Shown: positions 20,021 to 31,500, counted from the stretch's first letter. The stretch is 64,000 nt of DNA from Candidatus Pantoea edessiphila (GCF_002933345.1 NZ_PDKR01000001.1:85986-149985); one strand, 5' to 3'. Numbers and translations are program-made. Notes: generated by a model not told the origin, from the sequence alone.

Positions 20021-20674
20021 ATTTCTTAGTTATAACTTACATATTTTAAATTTAATAACTAACAAATTCAATTATATTAACAGATATTTGTTTTTATAAA
20101 TAAAGAGGTTTTTTATTTATTTCTAAAGATAACGAAAATGTTATTTAATATAAATTCTCTTTGACAAGAATTAGTATTATTTTAATAACCATGAAATATG
20201 TTATTTGATAATTAAAAAATTAAGAACTCGATAAAATTTTGAGTATATTATTAATTAAAAAAATAAACTAGTAAAATATAATAATTAATATAAAAACAGG
20301 ACAAGATAATGATATATAAATAATTAGTAATTATTCTTAATAATTTTAATTTAATTCTTACTAATGTTTATCATTATCAAATAAAATAAATAATTGTTTA
20401 TTTAGATAATTTAAATTTAAGTATTGTATTAAGAATTATAGACAATATAATTAGAAATTAATACTTATTAAGTAAATTAACAATCATAACAAAATTACTA
20501 TTTATACATAAATATAATTAAGTATTTTAATTTAAAAAATAAAAAAAATTATAGAAATGAAACCATATTAACCTAAATCTTTCAGATATTAATAAATTAT
20601 CAATAATAATATATTGAATTAAGATAACTGTAATATCTTTAACAATTAAGTTAGTTAGGAGCAATTAATTTTAG
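20021..20674. other. Long spacer at the former plsX site
   Basis: About 650 bases with no open gene between rpmF and fabH, exactly where plsX lies in E. coli. I translated it mentally in search of PlsX motifs and found none, so decay is complete or the gene was deleted and the space is filler. A small inverted repeat (20096-20120, ATAAATAAA/TTTATTTAT) could end rpmF transcription. AGGAG at 20656-20660 is the likely fabH ribosome binding site. Confidence 0.5.
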
Positions 20675-21628
20675 ATGTTTGCCAAAATCATTGGTACAGG
20701 TAGTTATTTACCAATCAGCATTCGTACAAATGCTGATTTAGAAAAGATGGTAAATACATCAGATGAATGGATTATTTCCAGAACTGGGATAAGGGAACGT
20801 CATATTGCAGCACCAGATGAAACTGTTGCAACCATGGGATATAGTGCTGCTAAGCATGCTTTGCAAATGGCAAATATAAAATATAATGACATTGAATTAA
20901 TCATTATAGCAACTACATCTTCTAGTCATGCGTTTCCAAGTTCTGCTTGTATGATTCAACAAATGCTAAAAATAAAAGATTGTACCGCATTTGATCTTGC
21001 TGCAGCTTGTTCCGGTTTTATTTATGCCTTAAGTGTAGCAGATCAATATATTAAAAACGGTAAAATAAAATATGCTTTAGTTATTGGGTCTGATGTTTTA
21101 ACTCGTACTATAAACCCAATTGATCGTAATACTATAGTTTTATTTGGTGATGGAGCAGGTGCGGTTGTACTAGCACAAAGCGATACACCTGGTATTATCT
21201 CTACTCATTTGCATTCCAATGGGCAATATGCACAGTTATTAACGTTACCTTATCAAGGTAGCACATATAAAAATAAACCAATTTATCTTGATATGGCTGG
21301 AAATGAAGTTTTTAAAATTGCAGTAGAACAGTTAACTCATGTTATTTATGAGACACTAGATGCTAATAAATTTAATAAAGATATGATAGATTGGTTAATA
21401 CCACATCAAGCTAACTTGCGCATTATTATTGCTATCGTAAAAAAATTAGGTATAGACATGAATAAAGTAATTATTACAATTGATCGTCATGGTAATACTT
21501 CTTCAGCTTCAGTACCTAGTGCATTAGATGAGATAGTTCGAGATGGTCGTGTTAAATCAGGGCAAATCATTTTATTAGAAGCTTTTGGTGGTGGATTTAC
21601 ATGGGGTTCAGCATTATTACGTTTTTAA
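20675..21628 (+). CDS. fabH: Beta-ketoacyl-ACP synthase III
   Basis: Starts fatty acid synthesis by condensing acetyl-CoA with malonyl-ACP. 317 residues, same as E. coli FabH. The catalytic triad is complete: cysteine in [14 protein letters not shown], histidine in [11 protein letters not shown] and asparagine in [23 protein letters not shown] and the C-terminal [14 protein letters not shown] are also conserved. The Shine-Dalgarno AGGAG is about 13 bases upstream of the ATG, longer than usual. It heads the block fabH-fabD-fabG-acpP. Confidence 0.97.
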   Translation: MFAKIIGTGSYLPISIRTNADLEKMVNTSDEWIISRTGIRERHIAAPDETVATMGYSAAKHALQMANIKYNDIELIIIATTSSSHAFPSSACMIQQMLKIKDCTAFDLAAACSGFIYALSVADQYIKNGKIKYALVIGSDVLTRTINPIDRNTIVLFGDGAGAVVLAQSDTPGIISTHLHSNGQYAQLLTLPYQGSTYKNKPIYLDMAGNEVFKIAVEQLTHVIYETLDANKFNKDMIDWLIPHQANLRIIIAIVKKLGIDMNKVIITIDRHGNTSSASVPSALDEIVRDGRVKSGQIILLEAFGGGFTWGSALLRF

Positions 21629-21647
21629 ATATAGACAGGAGTTAATA

Positions 21648-22583
21648 ATGACTCAGCTAGCATTCATTTTTCCTGGACAAGGATCACAACATGTTGGTAT
21701 GTTAAAAGATCTTATATCTAACTATTCTATAGTTAGAGAAACATTTCAAGAAGCATCATATGTTTTAAAGTATGATTTATTGAAATTAGTTAGTAACGGT
21801 CCTAACGAAGATCTAAATAAAACATGTAAGACACAACCAGCTATTTTAGCTTCTTCTGTTGCTTTATATCGTATATGGAAACAAAAAGGAGGAGAAATAC
21901 CGATATTTATGGCAGGACATAGCTTAGGTGAATATTCTGCATTGGTTTGTGCAGGAGTTTTAAATTTCACTGATACTATTAAATTAGTTGAATTACGTGG
22001 AAAATTAATGCAAGAATCAGTTAAAGAGAGAATAGTTGCAATGCAAGCTATTATAGGTTTAAGTCCGTTAACAATTCAGCAAATATGTAAAGAAACCAAA
22101 AAAAATCAAGTTGTCTCTATAGCAAACTTCAATGCACCAGATCAGTTTATAATTTCAGGTGATAAAGAAGCTGTTGATCGTGCTAGTATTATCTGCAAAT
22201 TAGCAGGTGCAAAATATACTATTCCTTTGGTAGTTAGTATACCCGCACATTGTATGTTAATGAAATCAGCAGCAGAAAAATTGGAAATTACATTAAAAAA
22301 AATAATATTTAAAAAACCATCTATATCAATAATTAATAATGTTGATGTTAAAATAGAATATAGTATAGAAGCTATACGTATAGCTTTAATACGTCAAATG
22401 TATAATCCAGTACGTTGGATTGATATTATAAAACTAATGGCTGAAAAAGGAATTACAAGATTATTAGAAATTGGTCCGGGTAGTATCTTAAGTAATTTAA
22501 CAAAGCGTATTTCAAAACATTTAACTTCTATAGCTATAAATGACAATAATTCATTGTTGATAGCTCTAGATAAAGATAGATGA
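21648..22583 (+). CDS. fabD: Malonyl-CoA:ACP transacylase
   Basis: Transfers malonyl from CoA to ACP. 311 residues. The nucleophile elbow MAGHSLGEYSAL holds the catalytic serine, and the catalytic histidine is in IPAHCMLMKSAAEKL; FIFPGQGSQHVGML opens the protein. The reading frame is open upstream to 21585 within fabH, but family members begin MTQ-AF-FPGQGSQ and AGGAG lies 7 bases before the ATG at 21648, so this start is preferred. The stop overlaps an ATG of the next frame, suggesting coupling to fabG. Confidence 0.96.
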   Translation: MTQLAFIFPGQGSQHVGMLKDLISNYSIVRETFQEASYVLKYDLLKLVSNGPNEDLNKTCKTQPAILASSVALYRIWKQKGGEIPIFMAGHSLGEYSALVCAGVLNFTDTIKLVELRGKLMQESVKERIVAMQAIIGLSPLTIQQICKETKKNQVVSIANFNAPDQFIISGDKEAVDRASIICKLAGAKYTIPLVVSIPAHCMLMKSAAEKLEITLKKIIFKKPSISIINNVDVKIEYSIEAIRIALIRQMYNPVRWIDIIKLMAEKGITRLLEIGPGSILSNLTKRISKHLTSIAINDNNSLLIALDKDR

Positions 22584-22597
22584 TATATGGGTATATC

Positions 22598-23332
22598 ATG
22601 ACTTTTAAAAATAAAGTTGCATTAGTAACTGGAGCAAGTAGAGGTATTGGTCTTGCAATTGCAAAAACATTAACATTACGTAATGCTAATGTTATTGGAA
22701 CTTCAAGATATAAAGAAGGGGTTTCAATTATTAACTCTCATTTAGGAAATCTTGGTAAAGGTTTACTATTAAATATTAATAATTATACATCTATCTGTGA
22801 AGCTTTAAAAAATATCAATTCTGAATTTGGTAAAATTGATATTTTAATTAACAATGCAGGTATAACGCGTGATAATCTTTTAATAAAAATGAAAGATGAT
22901 GATTGGGATGATGTTTTAAATACAAATCTTACCTCTGCTTTTAGACTTTCCAAAGCTGTTATACCTTCGATGCTTAAAAATCGTATGGGACGCATTATTA
23001 ATATTAGTTCTATAGTTGGAACACTTGGCAATATTGGTCAATCAAATTATGCAGCAGCAAAAGCAGGTTTGATAGGACTTACTAAATCATTAGCATTTGA
23101 AATCGCATCACGTGGTATAACTGTTAATATTGTTTCTCCTGGATTTATCGAAACAAGTATGACAAAAGCATTAAATAAAGATCAACATTCTAGCATTTTA
23201 TCAAAAATACCTATGAAACGCTTAGGTAAATCTCAAGAAATTGCCAATGTTGTTGTGTTTTTAGCTTCTGAAGAAGCATCATATATAACTGGTGAAATAA
23301 TTAATGTTAATGGTGGCATGTATGTATTTTAG
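22598..23332 (+). CDS. fabG: 3-oxoacyl-ACP reductase
   Basis: NADPH-dependent short-chain reductase of the elongation cycle. 244 residues from this start, exactly the E. coli length. TGASRGIGLAIA is the cofactor loop, NNAGITRDNLL the NNAG motif, and serine, tyrosine and lysine of the active site are in ISSIVGTLGN and YAAAKAGLIG. VNGGMYVF closes the protein. An in-frame ATG at 22580 overlaps the fabD stop and would add six residues; it could be used by coupling, but the start at 22598 fits the family better. Confidence 0.95.
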   Translation: MTFKNKVALVTGASRGIGLAIAKTLTLRNANVIGTSRYKEGVSIINSHLGNLGKGLLLNINNYTSICEALKNINSEFGKIDILINNAGITRDNLLIKMKDDDWDDVLNTNLTSAFRLSKAVIPSMLKNRMGRIINISSIVGTLGNIGQSNYAAAKAGLIGLTKSLAFEIASRGITVNIVSPGFIETSMTKALNKDQHSSILSKIPMKRLGKSQEIANVVVFLASEEASYITGEIINVNGGMYVF

Positions 23333-23477
23333 TATTAATTTTAAAAACCATTCTTATATTTAATTTAAAACTTCAATATTGTGATTGAATTAGCTTAGAT
23401 TTTGTTGCATCTTTTTCAATATTTTATAAACTATGAAAATTATCGCATAAGCGAGTTTTGACAGGAAATCAAATAGT

Positions 23478-23714
23478 ATGAGTGATATCGAACAACGAGT
23501 TAAGAAAATCATCAGTGAACAACTAGGTGTGAAAGAAGATGAAGTCACTAATTCTGCATCTTTTGTAGATGACCTAGGTGCTGATTCTCTTGATACCGTT
23601 GAGCTGGTAATGGCTCTGGAAGAAGAGTTTGATACTGAAATTCCAGATGAAGAAGCTGAAAAAATCACTACCGTTCAGGCAGCGATAGATTATATTAATG
23701 ACCATAAGAGCTAA
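23478..23714 (+). CDS. acpP: Acyl carrier protein
   Basis: 78-residue ACP, nearly identical to the E. coli protein. The 4'-phosphopantetheine attachment serine is in [21 protein letters not shown]. The gene is an outlier in base use: it keeps G/C-ending codons (CTG, GAG, CAG, GCG, ATC, ACC) that neighbours have mostly replaced by A/T-ending ones. A strong terminator follows. In E. coli fabF comes next; it is missing here. High expression and strong selection on the mRNA would explain the composition; gene transfer is less likely since the position is ancestral. Confidence 0.98.
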   Translation: MSDIEQRVKKIISEQLGVKEDEVTNSASFVDDLGADSLDTVELVMALEEEFDTEIPDEEAEKITTVQAAIDYINDHKS

Positions 23715-23723
23715 ATAACATAC

Positions 23724-23750
23724 CCAGGTAGCTATGTTTTAGCTACCTGG
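23724..23750 (+). terminator. Strong hairpin after acpP
   Basis: CCAGGTAGCT and AGCTACCTGG form a perfect 10-bp, G+C-containing stem around a 7-base loop, starting 9 bases after the acpP stop. The sequence after it (ATTTAAAATATT) is A/T rich without a pure U run. It is one of the most stable hairpins in the window. Confidence 0.8.
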
Positions 23751-24090
23751 ATTTAAAATATTAAATTAAATTCAGTTTTTAAATATGTAATATTATCTAA
23801 TATTTTTTTAAATACTTTAGCAATAGTAATAATTATTTAAATCATATAAAATTAATAAAAAATTATTATTTGGATAATAATAACGAACGTGAAGTTTAGT
23901 TAAAATAATTTCGCAAAACAATAATTAGATACAATAAATATATTAAATAGTCTAATATTTTAAAAGTTATTCTTAAGATATTTAAAAATATAGTTAGTAA
24001 TAATTAATGAAAATTTTAATCAAAAATAATATTTTTTCATAAAATGAATTCTAAATAATAATTTCTATATTATTGTAGTTGATTATAAAA
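23751..24090. other. Spacer at the former fabF-pabC-mltG site
   Basis: About 340 bases without a gene between acpP and tmk. E. coli has fabF, pabC and mltG here; no relic is recognisable. Confidence 0.5.
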
Positions 24091-24723
24091 ATGAACAATA
24101 AATTTATTGCCATAGAAGGATTGGAAGGCGCTGGTAAAACTACCGTTTGCAACTTTATTGCAAAAATATTAAAAGAACGTGGCATTAAAAACGAAAATAT
24201 TATTATTACTAGAGAACCTGGTGGAACTCAAATAGCTGAGTATTTGCGTCATTTAATTAAGAAAAAAACAAAAGAACGTATGTTAAATAAGACAGAATTA
24301 TTAATAATGTATGCTGCACGTGTTCAAGTTGTAGAAAATATTATTAAACCAGCATTAAAATCAGGTAAATGGGTAATTGGCGATAGACATAATCTTTCAT
24401 CTAAAGCCTATCAAGGTGGTGGTAGACAGTTAGGTTCTAAATTAATTAATCAACTTAGTCATATGATATTAGGTGATTTTCATCCAGATATAACATTTTA
24501 TTTAGACATAACACCTGACATATGTTTGCAGAGATTAAAAATACGGAGTGATCTAGACCGTATTGAATTAGAATCTTTAAAATTTTTCGAACGTACCCGT
24601 AATTATTATTTAAAAATAACAAAAAAAGATAATAATATTGTACTTATTGATGCAACTAAATCTTTAAACGAAGTTATTCAAGATTTGAAATTTGTTTTAT
24701 TAAAATGGATTAAAAAACAATAA
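24091..24723 (+). CDS. tmk: Thymidylate kinase
   Basis: Phosphorylates dTMP to dTDP. 210 residues from this ATG (E. coli 213). P-loop GLEGAGKTTVC at about residues 9-19, the TREPGGT motif, the dTMP-site arginine in YAARVQ, GDRHNLSSKAYQGGGR with the E. coli-type LID arginines. A TTG 12 bases upstream is in frame, but the ATG at 24091 gives the normal N-terminus (MNNKFIAIEGLEGAGKTT). holB begins 2 bases after its stop, so the two are one operon. Confidence 0.96.
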   Translation: MNNKFIAIEGLEGAGKTTVCNFIAKILKERGIKNENIIITREPGGTQIAEYLRHLIKKKTKERMLNKTELLIMYAARVQVVENIIKPALKSGKWVIGDRHNLSSKAYQGGGRQLGSKLINQLSHMILGDFHPDITFYLDITPDICLQRLKIRSDLDRIELESLKFFERTRNYYLKITKKDNNIVLIDATKSLNEVIQDLKFVLLKWIKKQ

Positions 24724-24725
24724 AA

Positions 24726-25694
24726 ATGAATGATTATCCTTGGATTGATGTAATTTACTTTAAAATAATAACGCAATATCAAAAAGGTTTTATCCATCCT
24801 GTAGTCTTGATTCAAGGGATAAAAGGTATTGGTGCAGAGATTCTTATATTGAAATTGAGTTATTGGTTATTGTGTCAAGAAAGGAACGATTTAAAAAATT
24901 GTGGTAGATGTAAAAGTTGTAAGTTAATGCAATTTAATAGTCATCCAGACTACTATAAACTCAAAGTTGAAAAAAGAGAAAAAACCATAGGTGTAGATAT
25001 GGTTAGAAATTTAATTGACAATTTATATATATGTGCTCATCAAAGCAACAAAAAAGTTGTATGGTTAGAAAATATTAATCAGTTAACTACATCTGCAAAT
25101 AATGCTTTATTAAAAATTATCGAAGAACCACCTTATAATACTTGTTTTTTTTTAAATACAGAAAATATTTCAACAATATTACCTACAATTCGCAGTCGTT
25201 GTATGATATTGCGTTTATCAACTCCAAGTGAAGAAGAAAGCTTAACATGGCTAAAAAAACAATCTTCGCAAAAAGAGATAATTATTTTATCTGCTTTACG
25301 TTTAAGTTTTGGAATACCAATTGCAGCACTTAATCTAATTAAAAATAATTGGGAACTTAGAAAAAAATTATGCGATACTTTATTTATTGCTTTTGAACAT
25401 GATATTTTACAATTATTACCTATTATTAATAAAGACAAGGAGTTATGTATTAATTGGTTAATATCTTTACTATTAGATGCTATGAAATTACAAAATAATA
25501 TAACTAAAAACTTAACTAATCTAGATCGTAAAGATATCGTTCTTTTAATATCTAGATCTTTTTCATTTAATATTTTAAACAATATTATATATAATTGGAT
25601 TAAATTTAGAGATAGGTTAATGAAGTTAGAAGTACTTAATGAAGAGTTATTGTTAACTAATTTATTATTAAAGTTTATTATTAAAATGGGTTAA
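24726..25694 (+). CDS. holB: DNA polymerase III subunit delta'
   Basis: Part of the clamp loader with DnaX and HolA. 322 residues (E. coli 334). Domain I has the zinc module CGRCKSCKLM and HPDYYKLKVEK; the delta' sensor region shows NALLKIIEEPP and the SRC motif in IRSRCMILRL, which supplies the arginine finger. As in E. coli, the P-loop is degenerate (GIKGIGAEIL). The C-terminal collar domain is A/T drifted but NEELLLTNLLL matches. It follows tmk directly. Confidence 0.93.
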   Translation: MNDYPWIDVIYFKIITQYQKGFIHPVVLIQGIKGIGAEILILKLSYWLLCQERNDLKNCGRCKSCKLMQFNSHPDYYKLKVEKREKTIGVDMVRNLIDNLYICAHQSNKKVVWLENINQLTTSANNALLKIIEEPPYNTCFFLNTENISTILPTIRSRCMILRLSTPSEEESLTWLKKQSSQKEIIILSALRLSFGIPIAALNLIKNNWELRKKLCDTLFIAFEHDILQLLPIINKDKELCINWLISLLLDAMKLQNNITKNLTNLDRKDIVLLISRSFSFNILNNIIYNWIKFRDRLMKLEVLNEELLLTNLLLKFIIKMG

Positions 25695-25747
25695 TACTCT
25701 TAATTATAATTTAACAGTTAATTACTAATTTTAAAATGAGAAAACCT

Positions 25748-26536
25748 ATGATTATTGTTGATTCACATTGTCATCTTAATTTACTAAATTATAAAAGTAT
25801 TCACAATAATATTGATTCAGTAATAGAAAAAGCAGCAGCACGCAATGTAAAGTTTATGCTAACAGTAGCTACTGATTTAGAAGATTTTAAGATTACAAAA
25901 AAATTAGTTGGTGAATTTAAAAATATTGTAATATCTTGTGGAGTTCATCCTCTTAATCAACCAGAATCATATAATATCCAAGATTTATATTATCTTGCTA
26001 AAGATTCTCAAGTAGTAGCATTAGGAGAAACTGGTTTAGATTATCATTATCAACAATATAATAAAAAACATCAGCAAATTTCTTTTCGAAATCATATTAG
26101 AGCAGGAATAACATTGAATAAACCAATTATAGTTCATATGAGAGATGCTCCTATAGATACATTAAATATATTAAAAGAAGAAAAAAGTGACATCTGTGGT
26201 GGTGTATTACATTGCTTCACTGAAAGTCAAGCTATAGCATGTAAATTATTAGATATGGGATTTTATATTTCTTTTTCTGGCATAGTTACTTTCAATAAAA
26301 TTAAAAATCTTGATAAAGTTATACGCTATACTCCAATCAATAGAATGTTACTTGAAACCGATTCACCATATTTATCTCCTGTACCATATCGTGGAAAAGA
26401 AAATCAACCAGCCTATACTAGAGATATTGCTGAGTATATATCTGTATTAAAAAATATAGATGTAGAAATTATAGCAGAAGAAACTACTAATAATTTTTCA
26501 AAATTATTTAATGTACCTATTGATTCCCTAATCTGA
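25748..26536 (+). CDS. ycfH: TatD family metal-dependent hydrolase YcfH
   Basis: TatD-type deoxyribonuclease-like hydrolase, 262 residues from this start (E. coli 265). All metal ligands are visible: HCH in VDSHCHLN, glutamate in ALGETGLDYHYQ, histidines in IVHMRDA and LHCFTES, aspartate in LETDSPYLSP. The substrate of YcfH is not well defined; 3'-5' exonuclease activity on damaged DNA is known for the family. An ATG 12 bases upstream (25736) is in frame; the homologous start is the second ATG, which has GAG at fair spacing. The locus order holB-ycfH-ptsG is as in E. coli. Confidence 0.9.
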   Translation: MIIVDSHCHLNLLNYKSIHNNIDSVIEKAAARNVKFMLTVATDLEDFKITKKLVGEFKNIVISCGVHPLNQPESYNIQDLYYLAKDSQVVALGETGLDYHYQQYNKKHQQISFRNHIRAGITLNKPIIVHMRDAPIDTLNILKEEKSDICGGVLHCFTESQAIACKLLDMGFYISFSGIVTFNKIKNLDKVIRYTPINRMLLETDSPYLSPVPYRGKENQPAYTRDIAEYISVLKNIDVEIIAEETTNNFSKLFNVPIDSLI

Positions 26537-26640
26537 TATTTAATTATAAATTATAATTATTTTATAATTGATCCTTTTTAATTATCTATACAATAAGTTT
26601 GCGTTGATAGATTTTTATTCTGTTCTGGGAGCTTTACCTT

Positions 26641-28071
26641 ATGTTTAAAAATGCTTTTGCTAACTTACAAACAGTTGGTAAATCGCTTATGTTACCAATA
26701 TCTGTATTACCAATTGCAGGTATTTTATTAGGTTTAGGCTCAGCTAATTTTAGTTTATTATCTAATACAGCGTCACATGTAATAGCAGAAGCTGGAGAAT
26801 CGGTATTTTCTAATATGCCGTTAATTTTTGCAATAGGTATAGCTTTAGGTTTTACAAAAAATGATGGAGTATCAGCTTTAGCCGCAGTAGTAGCTTATAG
26901 TATAATGACAAAAACTATGTTAATAGTATCTTCATTAATACTATCTGATACTACACATAATATTGAAATTAAACATTTATCTGATACTGGTGTTTTAGGA
27001 GGTATTATTATAGGTTTTTTAGTATCATATATGTTTAATAAGTTTTATCGTATTAAATTTCCAGAATATTTAGGTTTTTTTGCTGGCAAACGTTTCGTGC
27101 CAATTATTTCTGGACTATCGGCAATTATTATAGGTATATTATTATCTATTATTTGGCCACCAATAGAGTTCGCAATTGAAAATTTTTCGAAATGGGCAGC
27201 TTATCAAAATCCAGTTATTGCTTTTAGTATTTATGGATTAATTGAGCGTATTTTAATGCCATTAGGTTTACATCATATATGGAATGTCCCCTTTCAGATG
27301 CAAATTGGTGAATTCATCACTGAATCTGGACAAATATTTCATGGTGATATTCCAAGATATATGGCTGGAGATTTAACTGCTGGTAAATTGTCTGGAGGGT
27401 TTTTATTTAAAATGTATGGATTGCCAGCAGCAGCGCTGGCAATGTGGCACACAACTAAAATTGAAAATCGTTCTAAAATAGGCGGCATTCTGATTACAGC
27501 AATGTTGACTTCATTTCTAACAGGTATTACTGAGCCTATTGAATTTTCTTTTATTTTTGTTGCTCCTATTCTTTATATAATTCACGCAATTTTAGCAGGT
27601 TTATCCTTTCCAATTTGTATTTTATTGAATATGCGTAATGGAACTAGTTTTTCTCATGGTTTAATTGATTTTATTATTTTAAGTAGCCATAGTAGTAAAA
27701 TTTGGCTATTTCCAATTATTGGAATTATATATGCTTTTATTTATTATATATTTTTTCGTTTTTTAATTGTTAAATTTGATTTCAAAACACCAGGACGTGA
27801 AGAAATAAATAAAAATCAATTATCTCTCAGTGTTGGTGAAATAGCTCAAAATTTAATTTTGGCATTTGGTGGAAAAGAAAATATTATAAATCTTGACGCC
27901 TGTATAACTCGTCTGAGAGTAACAGTAGTAGATACTAAAAAAGTGAATAGAGAAGCAATAAAAAATCTTGGTGCACGTGGTATTATTATCTCTGGATGTG
28001 GTATTCAGGCAATTTTTGGAACTAAATCTGAAAATATAAAAACTGATATGAATAATTATATTAAACTATAG
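26641..28071 (+). CDS. ptsG: PTS glucose transporter subunit IICB
   Basis: Glucose uptake and phosphorylation. 476 residues (E. coli 477). The IIC domain (about 1-385) has some ten hydrophobic segments, with [20 protein letters not shown], the conserved [15 protein letters not shown], and [15 protein letters not shown]. The IIB domain (about 390-476) has the phosphorylated cysteine in [12 protein letters not shown] and ends [17 protein letters not shown]. It needs IIA-Glc (Crr), PtsH and PtsI, not in this window. Retention shows that host glucose is a carbon source. I see no SgrS-like element near it. Confidence 0.96.
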   Translation: MFKNAFANLQTVGKSLMLPISVLPIAGILLGLGSANFSLLSNTASHVIAEAGESVFSNMPLIFAIGIALGFTKNDGVSALAAVVAYSIMTKTMLIVSSLILSDTTHNIEIKHLSDTGVLGGIIIGFLVSYMFNKFYRIKFPEYLGFFAGKRFVPIISGLSAIIIGILLSIIWPPIEFAIENFSKWAAYQNPVIAFSIYGLIERILMPLGLHHIWNVPFQMQIGEFITESGQIFHGDIPRYMAGDLTAGKLSGGFLFKMYGLPAAALAMWHTTKIENRSKIGGILITAMLTSFLTGITEPIEFSFIFVAPILYIIHAILAGLSFPICILLNMRNGTSFSHGLIDFIILSSHSSKIWLFPIIGIIYAFIYYIFFRFLIVKFDFKTPGREEINKNQLSLSVGEIAQNLILAFGGKENIINLDACITRLRVTVVDTKKVNREAIKNLGARGIIISGCGIQAIFGTKSENIKTDMNNYIKL

Positions 28072-28117
28072 ATAAGATCTTTATCTATTTAATAAAAAAT
28101 AAATAAGGAACTATTTG

Positions 28118-28471
28118 ATGTTTGAAGAAACTATTTTCAGCAAAATAATTAAACATGAAATGACAGCCGACATCTTATATCAAGATGAATTAGTAACAGC
28201 TTTTCGTGATGTTTTTCCTAAGGTACCTACCCATGTTTTAATTGTACCCAATATATTAATTCCAACTGTAAATGAAGTTAAAAATGAACATGAACAAACA
28301 TTAGGTAGAATGTTTATTGTGGCTTCGAAAATTGCAATTAAAGAAAATATTAGTAAAGATGGTTATCGTCTTATTATTAACTGTAATAAACATGGTGGAC
28401 AAGAAATATACCATATGCATATGCATTTATTAGGGGGTATAGCACTAGGCCCTATGTTATCAATTAATTAA
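28118..28471 (+). CDS. hinT: HIT family purine nucleoside phosphoramidase
   Basis: Hydrolyses AMP-lysine-type phosphoramidates. 117 residues from the ATG at 28118 (E. coli 119). The HIT triad is in [28 protein letters not shown] at the start and ILIPTVNEV in the middle are family marks. A TTG directly before the ATG is in frame but unlikely; AAGGAA lies 9 bases before the ATG. It ends convergent with mfd. Confidence 0.96.
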   Translation: MFEETIFSKIIKHEMTADILYQDELVTAFRDVFPKVPTHVLIVPNILIPTVNEVKNEHEQTLGRMFIVASKIAIKENISKDGYRLIINCNKHGGQEIYHMHMHLLGGIALGPMLSIN

Positions 28472-28539
28472 GTCATTAAATGACATAATAATTTTTAAAA
28501 TTTATTTATATCAGATATATATAATTAATATTCAGTATT

Positions 28540-31500
28540 CTAATTGGTTAGATTATTAATAAAGTTTTGTATCCAGTAGATTCTTGATTTTTTTTCTTTT
28601 ATTTCATTATAATAAAATCGCAATTTTGTTTTTCCTTCTAATTTCCATTTATTAGGTTCTTTTTGTATTAAATTAACTAATTTTAAAATATTAATATTGT
28701 TTTTTTGATAAAAATCAAAATATCCTCCTTTATCGCTAATTTTTATTTTGCGTATACCTAATTGACGAGCTTGTAATCGTAATAAAGCAATATTGAATAG
28801 ATTGTGTGTTGACTCAGGTAATGAACCAAAATTATTGATTAATTCTATTTTTACTTCTTGAATATCAGATTCATTTGTAGCACTTGCAATTCTTTTATAT
28901 AATGATAAACGTTTATTTACATCTGTGATAAAATTTTCTGGAATAAGAGATGGAATTTGAAGTTCTATTTCAATTTCGCTATATAGCCAATTTTTTGGTG
29001 AACAGTTTTGCTGATCTTTAAGCTCATGAATAGATTTTTCTAATAATTCTAAATAGAGTGAGAAACCTAGTGTTTCTATTTGACCACTCTGTTTTTCACC
29101 TAACAATTCGCCTGATCCACGAATTTCTAAATCGTTTGTTGCTAATTGAAATCCTGAACCTAGTTCTTCTAAAGAAGAAATCACTTCAAATCTCTTTATT
29201 GCTTCATTAGTAATACAACTTTTATTTTTTGATATTAATAACCAAGCATAAGCTTGGTGATGTGAACGTCCAACTCTTCCTCTTAGTTGATGTAATTGTG
29301 CTAAACCAAAATTATTTGCCTGTTCAATAATAATTGTATTTGCATTAGGAATATCAATACCATTCTCTATTATAGTAGTACACACTAATACATTAAAACG
29401 TTGACAATGGAAATTATGCATTACTTTTTCTAAATCAATATCATGCATTTGTCCATGACCAATAGTCACACGAGCTTCTGGTACCAATTTGCTTATAAAA
29501 TTAGCAGTCTTTTCAATATCATTAACTTGATTATGTAAATAATATACTTGCCCACCTCTTAAAATTTCACGCAAAATTGCTTCACGTATAGTTGAGCAAT
29601 TAAATTCAGTTATGAAAGTCTTAATAGGTCGCCTATTGTCAGGTGCAGTGGCAATAATAGAAACATCTCTCATACCAGTCATTGCCATATGTAATGTACG
29701 TGGAATTGGTGTCGCAGTTAATGTTATTATATCTATATTATTGCTTATAGCCTTAATACATTCTTTTTGACGTACTCCAAAACGATGTTCTTCGTCAATG
29801 ATTAATAAACCTAAATCTTTCCATTTAATATTTTTATTTAATAATTTATGAGTGCCTATTAATATATTTATTGTTCCCTCTTTTGTTTGTTCCAATAAAT
29901 ATTTTTGTTCCTTAAAGGTTCTAAAATTAGATAATACATCAATATGAACGCACCAATGATTAAACCTATTTTTAAAATTTTCGTAATGTTGTTGTGCTAA
30001 AATAGTAGTTGGTACAAGAATTGCTACTTGCTTATTGTTTTCTACTGCAATGAATGCAGCACGCATTGCTATTTCAGTTTTTCCAAAACCAACGTCGCCA
30101 CATATTAATCTATCCATAGTTATAGGTTGGCACATATCCTTTAATATAGAATCAATAGCTTTTTTTTGGTCTAATGTGATTTTAAATGGAAACTTATTAC
30201 AAAATAGATGATACCTATGTTTATCGTATTTAAAAGAAAAACCAACATTAGAATCACGTTTCGAATAAATATCTAAAAGTTCTGCTGCAATATCACGAAT
30301 TTTTTCAATAGCTTTCTGTCTAGAACGTACCCAAATATCACTACCTAATTTATGTAATGGCGTATGATTTTTAGAATAACCCATGTAATAACTAATTAAA
30401 TGAAGTGATGATACTGGCACATAAAGTTTAGCATCATCGGCATAAGATAGTATTAGATATTCAGCTTTAATACCTTTTGTTTCAATAATTGTCAAACCCA
30501 TATAACGACCAATGCCGTGTTCTATATGAACTATGGGTTGACCAAAGCTTATTTCTTCAAGATTAGAAACTAATTTACTTAAATATGTGGCATTCCACTC
30601 TATTTTGTTTTTATAATGGTAATTAAAATTTTCTGGTATAATATCATTTTCACAAATTATCGCTTTGTTATTTAAAGAATCTATAAAACCATGATTAATA
30701 TTATTAATTATTAAAAAAAATTTTTGATTAGATAATTCATCTAAATTTTTTATGATAATTGGATTTATCTTTATAACATTAAATAATTTTTTAAATTTTC
30801 TTTGGCTTATCTCATCTTTAACACAAAAAATTATATAACCAGTAAATTTCTTAATAAATTTATCTAAATATTCTAAGGAAAATTTATTTACTCCTTTTGA
30901 AGTTAATGAAGGAAGTGGTTCATAACCTAAATTAATATTTTTACTATTATTGGGTAATTTTTCATGTGTTGTTTTTATTTGAGGCCAATTTTTTAATTGA
31001 TTTATTAAATAATCAGGTGTCATCCATAAATCAATTGGTTTTAATAAATATTTTTTATTATAGTAAGGTTGATTTTTATAATATTTATTTAAATTTTCCC
31101 AAAAAATTATAGCATTTTGTTCTAAGTTGCTTTGATTTATTATTACAGTCTCAGATGGTAGGTAATTAAACAAATTTGACAATGGTTGATCAAAAAAAAT
31201 AGGATGCCAATATTCAATACCAAAAGGTAAAATTCCCATACTAATATTTTTATATACATAATCTTGTTTACAAGATTTATCAAAAATTTTTTCCCAACGA
31301 TAACAAAATAATTTTAAAGAATTTTTATTACTAGGAAATTCATGTTTAGGCAATAAATTTATTTTCGAAACTTCTTCAATAACTTCTTGTTTTTCTAAAT
31401 TTATTTTACTTATACTATTTATTTGATCATTAAGTAAATCTATACGATAGATTTTATCCTTCCCTACCGGAAATAGATCAAAAATAATATTTTTTTTTAC

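Noticed and set aside
21585..21647. Longer fabD N-terminus overlapping fabH
   Set aside because: The added residues overlap the fabH end and do not fit the family start; the ATG at 21648 has a good ribosome binding site.
23390..23668. Minus-strand Ser-rich frame of 92 codons over acpP
   Set aside because: Mirror image of the acidic ACP codons, not a gene.
25133..25582. Minus-strand frame of 149 codons inside holB
   Set aside because: Long, but antisense to a well conserved gene, low-complexity Leu/Ile/Lys composition, no recognisable motif.
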